Source: Leisingera sp. ANG-Vp
GTDB lineage: Bacteria; Pseudomonadota; Alphaproteobacteria; Rhodobacterales; Rhodobacteraceae
DNA length: 64,000 bases
Assembly (NCBI RefSeq): GCF_000813725.1
Contig: NZ_JWLD01000037.1
Span: 1 to 64,000, forward strand
Direction: 5' to 3'
Below the pieces are notes generated by a model. That model ran no database searches. It was not told the DNA's origin and was given only the letters and a program-made list of their open reading frames with translations. This document shows, in pieces, positions 8,216 through 16,206 of this stretch. How positions within the stretch are numbered: the first letter of the stretch is position 1; each line of letters begins with the position of its first letter. The translations under genes and the position numbers were made by a program.

Positions 8216-8967
8216 CGCTTGAAATTCTCACGTCCGATCTGCTTGGCCCGGTGCGGCACGGGTTTTTCACCCGCAAGGGCGGCGCCTCGTCAGGCATCTA
8301 TCACGGCCTCAACTGCGGCCTTGGCTCCACTGATCAGCGCGAGGCGGTGCAGATCAACCGCGCCCGGGTGGCGGCGGCCATGGATGTGCCCTCCGAAAAC
8401 CTCAGCGCCGTGCACCAGGTGCACAGCGCCGATGTGCTGGTGATCACCGAACCCTCGCAGGAGCGGCCCCGGGCGGATGCGATGGTCACCAATGTGCCGG
8501 GGCTGGCGCTGTCGATTCTGACCGCCGACTGCCAGCCGGTGCTGTTCTGCGACCCGGACGCACAGGTCATCGGGGCTGCCCACGCCGGGTGGCGCGGCAC
8601 CCTCGATGGGGTTTTGGAAGCGACGCTGGAAGCAATGGAAGGCCTCGGCGCCCGCCGCGATAACATTGCCGCGGTGATCGGTCCGACAATCTCGCAGCGC
8701 GCCTATGAGGTCGGCCCGGAGTTCTTTGACGACTTTGTCATGCAGGACGACAGCTACGCCCGTTTCTTTGCCAATGGCGTGAACGGCCGCTACCAATTCG
8801 ACCTGCCCGCCCTGGGCCTGCACAAGCTGCGCCAGGCCGGCGCCGGCCACGCAGAGTGGACCCGCCATTGCACCTATTCCGACGCGGAGAAGTTCTACTC
8901 CTACCGCCGCGCCACCCACGCCAAAGAGGCCGACTACGGCCGCCTGATCTCCTGCATCCGGCTTTAA
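8212..8967 (+). CDS. pgeF: Purine nucleoside phosphorylase / multicopper oxidase-like YfiH protein
   Basis: A 251-residue YlmD/YfiH family protein (formerly polyphenol oxidase), a family shown to act on purine nucleosides and, as PgeF, to edit peptidoglycan precursors. Zinc ligands of the family can be seen: the His of VHQVHSADV, the Cys of LTADCQPVLF and the His of AAHAGWRGT. The start overlaps the MidA-like stop by 4 bases. Its own stop codon lies inside a CtrA-like site at 8964-8978. Which activity matters here is not decided by the sequence. Confidence 0.92.
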   Translation: MTLEILTSDLLGPVRHGFFTRKGGASSGIYHGLNCGLGSTDQREAVQINRARVAAAMDVPSENLSAVHQVHSADVLVITEPSQERPRADAMVTNVPGLALSILTADCQPVLFCDPDAQVIGAAHAGWRGTLDGVLEATLEAMEGLGARRDNIAAVIGPTISQRAYEVGPEFFDDFVMQDDSYARFFANGVNGRYQFDLPALGLHKLRQAGAGHAEWTRHCTYSDAEKFYSYRRATHAKEADYGRLISCIRL

Positions 8968-8980
8968 CCGCGCGTTAACC
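8964..8980. promoter_or_regulatory. CtrA-type binding site
   Basis: TTAACCGCGCGTTAACC: two TTAA half-sites with exactly 7 bases between, the full alphaproteobacterial CtrA consensus (TTAA-N7-TTAA). It overlaps the pgeF stop codon and opens the 286-base region before the 46-codon gene. The sequence match is direct; binding is inferred. Confidence 0.6.
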
Positions 8981-9253
8981 CGCCCAATTGTGGCGGATTT
9001 TCATAAATTCCGCCGCAATCTGTGCCTTCCGCTACGGAAGCCGCGCAGGGAGCTTTGTTTTTTCACTGCAAAGTCAGCGGCATACAGCGCCCCTCCGCAT
9101 GCGCCCATGGCTGGGTTTCAAACCGCGCCCGCCTGTGAAAATGCCCACGGCGGGTCACATTCACGGCGCAAAGCTTACCCATAAAAGAGGCAGAACAAAC
9201 AACAGCAGCAGCCTCCGCACAGGGCTTAGCTGCCGGGCGAAGGATTAGTGAAA
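8981..9253. promoter_or_regulatory. Leader/intergenic region before the 46-codon gene
   Basis: No convincing gene. A CTTCCG-N3-CGGAAG hairpin lies near 9027-9041 and a short T-rich run near 9057-9064. It may be a long 5' leader of the downstream small gene under the CtrA-like site, or hold a small RNA; I cannot decide. Confidence 0.3.
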
Positions 9254-9394
9254 ATGAACAAGCGTTTCATTGCCTCCATCATACGCTCTGCCAAGAGCGA
9301 GACCGTGACTCTGCCTTGGGCTGCCAAGCGCCGCAACACTGGCCAGGCGCCGGTGCAGCTGGCCGTGCCCGCGCCCAAGCGGAAACTGGGTTAA
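9254..9394 (+). CDS. Small basic protein, 46 residues
   Basis: An ATG frame of 46 codons ending in TAA, with GAAGGATTAG upstream as a weak ribosome binding site. The product is strongly basic (about ten Lys/Arg), opening MNKRFIASIIRSAKSETVTL and ending in PAPKRKLG. I have a recollection of similar short peptides with a TLPW core in roseobacters but cannot verify it. A terminator directly follows. Function unknown; the CtrA-like site upstream suggests cell-cycle-linked expression, which is inference. Confidence 0.55.
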   Translation: MNKRFIASIIRSAKSETVTLPWAAKRRNTGQAPVQLAVPAPKRKLG

Positions 9395-9425
9395 CGCCGG
9401 GGACGGGTGCCCGGGCGGCGGTTTT
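9395..9425 (+). terminator. Possible terminator of the 46-codon gene
   Basis: CGCCG pairs with CGGCG around an inner CGGG/CCCG hairpin, then GTTTT. It starts at the base after the stop codon. Confidence 0.55.
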
Positions 9426-9722
9426 CCCCTGGCGCAGCTGCGCCAGCCCGGCCTGCCGCCGCCGGGGCACCTGACCGGGGTTTGGAGCCTCACAGCCCTG
9501 CTTGACGCTTCCTTAGCCGAATCGCCTTACGCCCGTCCCTGCCAGCCGCTGGGATCCGCCCGCAGCGGTGACGGGCCGGCCGCATGTTAACCAGTTTGCT
9601 TCAGATTTTTTGACAATTCTAATTAAAACCCGCCAGATTACAGACATACACATCGTTCAAGCGCGTCTGTGTTGCCGGTGGGGGCCGATGCAAACGGGCA
9701 GTTTGAAAGGAGAGGTCCGGTA
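9426..9722. promoter_or_regulatory. Intergenic region before the Hint-domain gene
   Basis: No gene seen. It holds an 18-bp perfect palindrome CTGGCGCAGCTGCGCCAG at 9429-9446, a TTAACC half-site near 9587, and an AT-rich stretch (9600-9660) that could carry the promoter. Confidence 0.35.
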
Positions 9723-10508
9723 ATGACCATCCCCCAGTCGCTGCAGAGGGCTGCAGCCAAAGCCGTCGAGGCCAATGCGTTCCTGCAGGACCCGGCCGCC
9801 CTGCGCTCTGCCACCAAGCCGCAGCTGCGCCGTTATGATGTCAGCAGCCTGCTGCCCAACGGCGCCATTTCTGAAACCCGCCATATTGCCCCGGCGCTGC
9901 CGCTGTTTGAGGATGCCTTCTGCGCCTTCTCCCGCGGCTCGCTGGTGGAAACCGCACAGGGGCCCATCGCTGTTGAGGACCTTCTGCCCGGCGACGAGAT
10001 CCTGACGAGTGATGGCGGCAGCCAGCCGCTGGTGTGGATCGGCCGGACCAGCCTACTGCCCGCCCGCCCCGGCAGCCAGGGCCGCAGCCACCGCTTGACC
10101 AGCTTCATGGCCGACAGCCTGGGGCTGCAAAAACCCGCCGCCAGCCTGGTAGTGGGGCCCGCCGCCCGCCTTCTGCGCACACCGCCACACATGCAGGGCA
10201 GCACAGACGGCAGCCAGCTCCTGACCCCGGCCGCCGAATTCCAGGACGGCATGAGCATCTTTGAAACCGCGCCGCCGACGCCGGTGGACATGTACCACTT
10301 CTGCCTGCCCCGCCATGCGGTCATCAATGCCGGCGGGCTTGAATTCGAGACCTACCATCCGGGGCCTGACGCACTGAAACTGGCAAGCTACGCGATCAAG
10401 ACACTGTTTCTGAACTTGTTCTCCCATGCCGACAGCATTGCCGAATTCGGCCCGCTGGCGCATCCGCGCGCCGACGGCGGCAGCCGCAGCAGCTCTGCGG
10501 TTCTGTAA
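9723..10508 (+). CDS. Hint domain-containing protein
   Basis: A 261-residue protein with a Hint_2-type domain (Hedgehog/intein fold), starting about residue 66 with FCAFSRGSLVETAQGPIAVE, then DLLPGDEILTSDGG and PLVWIGR. Proteins of this type are common in roseobacters and are often linked to secreted RTX-like adhesins; self-processing is not proven for them. ATG 9723 follows AAGGAGAGG; the frame is open further upstream without an RBS. Residues 140-240 are less conserved. A bidirectional terminator follows. Function in this organism unknown. Confidence 0.85.
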   Translation: MTIPQSLQRAAAKAVEANAFLQDPAALRSATKPQLRRYDVSSLLPNGAISETRHIAPALPLFEDAFCAFSRGSLVETAQGPIAVEDLLPGDEILTSDGGSQPLVWIGRTSLLPARPGSQGRSHRLTSFMADSLGLQKPAASLVVGPAARLLRTPPHMQGSTDGSQLLTPAAEFQDGMSIFETAPPTPVDMYHFCLPRHAVINAGGLEFETYHPGPDALKLASYAIKTLFLNLFSHADSIAEFGPLAHPRADGGSRSSSAVL

Positions 10509-10530
10509 GCAGCCAGCCGCTTCAGCAACA

Positions 10531-10559
10531 AAAAGCCGGGCAGATACAGCCCGGCTTTT
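10531..10559. terminator. Bidirectional terminator between Hint gene and lrp
   Basis: Perfect 11-bp stem AAAAGCCGGGC / GCCCGGCTTTT with a 7-base loop, giving a T tract on both strands between convergent genes. Confidence 0.88.
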
Positions 10560-10589
10560 GCACGTCCAGCAATGTGAATGCAGCGGCGC

Positions 10590-11090
10590 TCAGGCCTCGC
10601 GGGCCAGACGCTCCTCCAGCACCTCAAACGGCACGCCCGGCTCATCCTTGGCGCCGCGGATCACCAGCGAGGTCTTGACGCTGGCCACATTCGGCGTGGT
10701 CAGCAGCTCGCCGGTCAGGAAACTTTGGAAGGTGCTCAGATCCGGCGACACGCATTTCAGGATGAAATCCACCTCGCCGTTCAGCATGTGGCACTCGCGG
10801 ACCAGCGGCCAGCTGCGGCATTTCTCCTCAAAGGCGCTCAGCTCGACCTCGGCCTGGCTCTCCAGTCCCACCATGGCAAAAACCTGCACCTCAAAGCCCA
10901 GCTCGCGCGAGTTCACATCCGCATGGTAGCCGTGAATCAGCCCGGCCTCCTCCAGTGCCCGCACCCGGCGCAAACACGGCGGCGCCGAAATGCCGACCCG
11001 CTTGGCCAGCTCGACATTCGTCATCCGCCCATCAGCCTGAAGCTCCGACAAAATCTTGCGATCGATCGGATCAAGACGGGTTGTGACCAT
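10590..11090 (-). CDS. Lrp/AsnC family transcriptional regulator
   Basis: A 166-residue Lrp-type regulator: N-terminal winged helix (LDPIDRKILSELQADGRMTN, then ELAKRVGISAPPCLRRVRAL with the recognition helix) and a C-terminal RAM ligand-binding domain from about residue 68 (FAMVGLES onward). These proteins sense amino acids. It is divergent from trxB with 239 bases between, where TTTGCATCC direct repeats and a GCAAATTTGC palindrome lie, so it may control itself and trxB. Effector unknown. Confidence 0.93.
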   Translation of the reverse strand: MVTTRLDPIDRKILSELQADGRMTNVELAKRVGISAPPCLRRVRALEEAGLIHGYHADVNSRELGFEVQVFAMVGLESQAEVELSAFEEKCRSWPLVRECHMLNGEVDFILKCVSPDLSTFQSFLTGELLTTPNVASVKTSLVIRGAKDEPGVPFEVLEERLAREA

Positions 11091-11172
11091 GCCGGAAACT
11101 CCTATGGATTTTGCGTTTCTTATAGCACTGCCGCGGGGCCGCGCAATAATGTTTCATCCGCGCGCAATATTC

Positions 11173-11227
11173 TTTGCATCCCGAAGGTGCAAGGCGCAAT
11201 GCTTGCCTCCGCGGCAAATTTGCATCC
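11173..11227. promoter_or_regulatory. Repeat pair and palindrome in the lrp-trxB divergent region
   Basis: TTTGCATCC occurs at 11173-11181 and again at 11219-11227; the palindrome GCAAATTTGC at 11214-11223 overlaps the second copy. Candidate Lrp operators by position and symmetry only. Confidence 0.4.
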
Positions 11228-11320
11228 TGCCGTATACATCTGCTGAGGGGTTTAAGCCAGCACCTGCTGCCGCTATATGCATGTCCTGACGGCGGCAAGC
11301 CCGCCATGCTGCTTACGTAA

Positions 11321-12271
<951 letters not shown>

Positions 12272-12276
12272 ACCTG

Positions 12277-12609
12277 ATGCCGCATGATTTCGAAACCCAG
12301 CGGGCTGAAACTGTTGCGGCATTCAACGACCTGCAGGCCAATCACGGCCTGCCTGAGGTGGCGGACGTGGATTACTTCTTCGTCCCCGCCCGCGATGGCG
12401 CCGACTGGCACCCGCTGGCTGAGGAACTGAGCAAGGAAGGCTTTTCCTGCGAGTTCTTTGAGGCCGAAGGGGAAGACCCGGCTTATCTGAGCGCCACCCT
12501 GCCGGACCAGATCATCTCATCCGCCGGCATCTGGATCGGCGAGGAGCTGTCAACCCGCGCGGCCCTCGCTCACGGGTTTGCTCCCGACGGCTGGGGGCTT
12601 GAGGGCTGA
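12277..12609 (+). CDS. rraB: Regulator of RNase E activity B-like protein
   Basis: A 110-residue RraB family protein; in gammaproteobacteria RraB binds RNase E and modulates mRNA decay. The conserved VDYFFVPARDGADWHPLAEE segment (residues about 30-49) and acidic composition fit. It starts 5 bases after trxB in the same direction. Whether it acts on RNase E in this lineage is inferred. Confidence 0.85.
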   Translation: MPHDFETQRAETVAAFNDLQANHGLPEVADVDYFFVPARDGADWHPLAEELSKEGFSCEFFEAEGEDPAYLSATLPDQIISSAGIWIGEELSTRAALAHGFAPDGWGLEG

Positions 12610-12643
12610 GCCCGCGCGCCCAGCAGGCAACGGCACCCGGGGC

Positions 12644-13927
12644 CTAGCGACACCCCAACAGCTGTTCCTGCGCCTTCAGCCGGCTGACCTCATCGCGCTC
12701 TGCGGCGCTCAGCGGCACTTCGCCAGCGCTCATGCCGGGAATGCAACCAGCATTGGAAAATGCTGCCTGCCCGCGCGCGCTCTGAAAACAGTAGCCGCGG
12801 CGGGCAAAGATCGAATTGCGCTGAAACCATAGCGCGTCGCACTGATTCTGCCCAACAGGCGCAGCGGCGCTGGCGGCGGCATCCTTGCGGATCCAGTTTG
12901 AATGCGCCCAGCCCTGCAGCCCGGTTTCCGTCCGCACTTGCAGCCAGCGCCCGCGCTGCGCCAGAACCGCCAGCCGCGTGCCCTCCACCATCTTGGCCAG
13001 CCGCCGTGCACCCGACGTGGTGCCATCGCGCAAGGCCAGGAATCCGTCGCCGTTCGGATCCAGGCCCGAAACCCGGTAATCAAATTGCTGCGCCCGCGGC
13101 CGGATCTGCCCGGAAGGCACCGCCTGAACCGCGACACCAGCCGTGCCAGCCGGGTCCGGCGCGGCCTGCCCGCGTGCAGTCAGAAAGACCTCATCGATCA
13201 GCGAGGAGTTTTCCCACGGCACCTGGCTGCCGCCGGTTTCTGACACCACATCGGCCCGCACCCGCCGCATCATCGCGTGCAGGTCCTCATGGCGCGGCAG
13301 ATGCCGCAGCAGCGCCGCCGTGAACGGGCTATTCCTTCCGCTGCCGTCCAGCGCCACGTTGCCTGGCTGGGTGGAAAACGCGATGTAGGAGCCGACGCCA
13401 GCATCCACCCGCGCCAGCCCCCGCGCTGCGCCGCCCAGGCTGCGCGCCGCCATCCGCGACTGGAATGGATTGTTCCGGCAAGCATCCAGCACGATGATAT
13501 TGCGCCCGGCACGCAGCTCCATCTCACGAAGGATCGCCTGCAGACTCACCGACGCGGACTTCAGCTCCCGCTCAACCGATCCTGCAACGTCAACTGGTAA
13601 AACAAAATTCTCCGCCCCTAACTGCACTCCGTGGCCGGAAAAATAGAACAGCGCCGTGTCGTCCTGCTGCAATTGGCTTGTGACCTGCTGGGCCAGGCGC
13701 AGGGTTTCCCGGCGGCCCAGGTTGTAGCCGTCATGCACTTCAAACCCGATACCGCGCAACGCCGCCGCAATATCACGCGCATCCCGCTCTGCGTTGGGCA
13801 GGTAGGAGGCGTTTTGATAGTCAGAATTGCCCAGTACCAAGGCGATCCGCCGCCCGGCCTCCGCCAGTGGCGCCGACCAAAGCAGCGGCAGAGCGGCTAG
13901 CAGCACGGCCTTCAGAAAATTCAACAC
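12644..13927 (-). CDS. Caspase-family (C14) protein with SH3-like and YARHG domains
   Basis: A 427-residue secreted protein. A signal peptide ends near residue 24 (LAEAG). The caspase-like p20 domain spans about 25-230, with the catalytic pair H99 (FYFSGHG) and C150 (VLDACRNNPF). An SH3b-like segment follows at about 290-345 (DGTTSGARRLAKMVEGTRLAVL, then WLQVRTETGLQGWAHSNW). The C-terminus is a YARHG domain with the RNSIFARRGYCF signature. Cleavage substrates are unknown. It is convergent with rraB. Periplasmic location is inferred from the signal peptide. Confidence 0.9.
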   Translation of the reverse strand: MLNFLKAVLLAALPLLWSAPLAEAGRRIALVLGNSDYQNASYLPNAERDARDIAAALRGIGFEVHDGYNLGRRETLRLAQQVTSQLQQDDTALFYFSGHGVQLGAENFVLPVDVAGSVERELKSASVSLQAILREMELRAGRNIIVLDACRNNPFQSRMAARSLGGAARGLARVDAGVGSYIAFSTQPGNVALDGSGRNSPFTAALLRHLPRHEDLHAMMRRVRADVVSETGGSQVPWENSSLIDEVFLTARGQAAPDPAGTAGVAVQAVPSGQIRPRAQQFDYRVSGLDPNGDGFLALRDGTTSGARRLAKMVEGTRLAVLAQRGRWLQVRTETGLQGWAHSNWIRKDAAASAAAPVGQNQCDALWFQRNSIFARRGYCFQSARGQAAFSNAGCIPGMSAGEVPLSAAERDEVSRLKAQEQLLGCR

Positions 13928-14307
13928 TGTATCAATCCCTGTTAAACCAATGCCCGGTCAACGTGGCACAGGCCCCGTGGCGCAATCAAGACACCCGCCC
14001 GGGTCTAATGCCGCGCAGCGGCAAATACGCACAGCTGCAAAGCCCGCACATGTTTCCCGCGCGGCCGAAAGCCAAAATCAAAGATCTGAAAAGGAAGTGA
14101 AAGTCCGCAAGGCCAAGATTGCGTGTTAAGAGAAGAAGCTGAAAGCAGCCCAGAAGGCACTTAAGAAAGCGGCATAGTCCTTTCACCAGCTGGCGCATTG
14201 GCAGACTCGCAGCACCGGGTACGCTGCGCCTGCCGGCAGTCCCGCCTTGACCACTTCACCTACCGCAGCCAGTTTGGCACCGCAACATGCAGACAGAAGG
14301 ACATACC
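13928..14307. other. Intergenic region with lysine-rich coding remnant
   Basis: No intact gene found. At 14062-14177 the plus strand reads as a Lys/Arg/Ala-rich peptide in two frames (AKIKDLKRK, then after a +1 shift KVRKAKIAC, an in-frame TAA at 14127, and EKKLKAAQKALKKAA). This looks like a decayed small basic protein but may be chance. Confidence 0.3.
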
Positions 14308-15984
14308 GTGGCAAGCGCGCTTTGGCAGGGCAATTGGATCAGCCGCACCCGGATCATTACCGGGCTGGTGCTGTTTGCCTATGCCTTCTTCCATTTCCTC
14401 AACATCGGCTTTGGCTTGCTGTCCCCGGCCTGGATGGACGAGTTTCAGGATGCCCGCCTTCTGATCACCCGCAGCGCATTGGGCAGCACCGTCCTCTATG
14501 CCTCGCTGATCCTGCATGCCGGGCTGGCGCTGTGGAGCCTGGCCCGCCGCCGCAGCCTGAAGATGCGCTTCAGCGAGGGCCTGCAGACCGTTCTCGGCTT
14601 TCTGATCCCGCTGCAGCTGCTGAACCACCTGGTCTTCACCCGCTACTCGCATGAGATCTACGGCACCAATGACGAAATGCCCTATGTCATCGTGCTGATG
14701 TGGAACTCGCCCGAAGCCGGGCAGCAGACCGCGCTGTTGCTGGCGGTCTGGATCCACGGCTGCATCGGCCTGCATTACTGGCTGCGCCTCACCCGCTGGT
14801 GGCGGGCACTGCTGCCCTGGATGACAGGCCTGGCAGTGTTTGTGCCCGGCTTTGCCCTGGCCGGCTTCCTGACCGAAGGCCGCCGCATCTACGGACTGTT
14901 TGTCGAAGGCAGCCAGCGCCCGGCGCTGATGGAGGATTTCAACTGGCCCAGCAACGAGGCTTTTGACGAACTGTTCCAGATCAACAGCAGCACGCTGACC
15001 GGTTTCCTGGTGCTGCTGGGCCTGGCCGCGGCCGCCCATGTATTTGGCCGGCTGCTGCGGCGGCGCCGGGCAGTGCGCATCCGCTATGCCTTCGGCCCGG
15101 AGATCCGCGCCGAGCGCGGCATGACGCTGCTGGAGATGTCTCAGGCCAATGGCGTTCTGCACACCTCGCTGTGCGGCGGCAAAGGGCGCTGCACCACCTG
15201 CCGAGTGGTGGTCGACGAAGGCGTCGAGACCCTGCCGCCGCCATCGCCGGACGAGGCCCGCAGCCTGGCGCGTGTCAAAGCGCCCGCCAACATGCGGCTC
15301 GCCTGCCAGATCCAGCCGCAGGCGCCGCTCACCGTCACCCGCATGTTCCGCCCCGACGGCAGCAAGGGCCGTGCCCATGCCAGCCAGGGCAGCGAGCAGC
15401 AGCTGGCAGTGCTGTTCCTCGACATGCGCGGCTTCACCGCCCGCACCTCCGGCCAGCTGCCCTATGATGTGGTGTTTCTGCTGAACCGCTTTTTCGATGC
15501 CATTGTCCCTGCCATCACCGGCGCAGGCGGCACAGTCGACAAATATCTGGGCGATGGTCTGCTGGCGCTGTTCGAAGCGCCTGCCCCTGACCGCTCCGCC
15601 CGCGCTGCGCTGGACGCCGCCGCGGCTGTCGGCACTGCGCTGCAGGATTTCAACGCCGGCCTGCCCGACAGCGAACCGCACATCCGCGTCGGCATCGGCA
15701 TCCATCTGGGCGAGCTGGTGCTGGGCGAGATCGGCAGCGCCGCCCATGCGCCGCGCACCATCATCGGCGACAGCGTCAACACCGCCAGCCGCCTTGAGGC
15801 GCAGACCAAGGAACTGGGCGTCGAGCTGCTGGTCTCCGCCCGGGTGCTGCAGGCAGCCGGCTATGAGGCAGAGGGATTCGCCCTGCAGACCTTCCAGCTG
15901 AGGGGCGTTTCCGCGCCGCTCGCCGCCCTGCCGGTGGAACAGGCAGCAGCTCTTCCCCGGGTGCTGGCCGCGGGACAGCGTTAA
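14308..15984 (+). CDS. Membrane 2Fe-2S nucleotide cyclase with cytochrome b-like N-terminus
   Basis: A 558-residue three-part protein. Residues 10-250 hold about five to six membrane helices with His residues in or near them (H29, H70, H106, H115, H150, H156), resembling the heme-b anchors of fumarate/succinate dehydrogenases. Residues about 255-350 form a 2Fe-2S ferredoxin domain with C289, C295, C298 (CX5CX2C) and C333. Residues about 362-540 are a class III adenylate/guanylate cyclase domain with metal aspartates D372 (FLDMRGFT) and D416 (KYLGDGLL). I prefer the GTG at 14308, preceded by AGAAGGACA, over an ATG 7 codons upstream without an RBS. A redox-controlled cyclase is inferred from domain order; nucleotide specificity is not decided. 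Confidence 0.88.
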   Translation: MASALWQGNWISRTRIITGLVLFAYAFFHFLNIGFGLLSPAWMDEFQDARLLITRSALGSTVLYASLILHAGLALWSLARRRSLKMRFSEGLQTVLGFLIPLQLLNHLVFTRYSHEIYGTNDEMPYVIVLMWNSPEAGQQTALLLAVWIHGCIGLHYWLRLTRWWRALLPWMTGLAVFVPGFALAGFLTEGRRIYGLFVEGSQRPALMEDFNWPSNEAFDELFQINSSTLTGFLVLLGLAAAAHVFGRLLRRRRAVRIRYAFGPEIRAERGMTLLEMSQANGVLHTSLCGGKGRCTTCRVVVDEGVETLPPPSPDEARSLARVKAPANMRLACQIQPQAPLTVTRMFRPDGSKGRAHASQGSEQQLAVLFLDMRGFTARTSGQLPYDVVFLLNRFFDAIVPAITGAGGTVDKYLGDGLLALFEAPAPDRSARAALDAAAAVGTALQDFNAGLPDSEPHIRVGIGIHLGELVLGEIGSAAHAPRTIIGDSVNTASRLEAQTKELGVELLVSARVLQAAGYEAEGFALQTFQLRGVSAPLAALPVEQAAALPRVLAAGQR

Positions 15985-16172
15985 GCCGCCTGCCCGCCTG
16001 ACAGAACAGGCGTTTTCCCTTTCCTGCCGCTGCTGCGCAACAGATCCGGGCAGGCAAGCAACAGGGGAACAGCCTGCCCCGCCACCCGCTCCCGTTGCAA
16101 CGATGCCACGCAGGCAGAAATCCGCAATTTGACTGAATTAGGGCTTTGCTTCCGCTGCGATCCATGCAATGC

Positions 16173-16186
16173 GTTCACGCGTGAAC
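16173..16186. promoter_or_regulatory. Perfect palindrome upstream of the MarR-Sat ORF
   Basis: GTTCACGCGTGAAC, followed by a further GTGAAC at 16200-16205, ending just before the GTG start at 16207. Position and symmetry suit an operator for the MarR-type domain encoded immediately downstream (inference). Confidence 0.5.
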
Positions 16187-16206
16187 ACACTTTGAGACAG
16201 TGAACA

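Noticed and set aside
14260..15747. Minus-strand frame of about 495 codons over the cyclase gene
   Set aside because: Antisense shadow; low-complexity Gln/Ala/Gly content.
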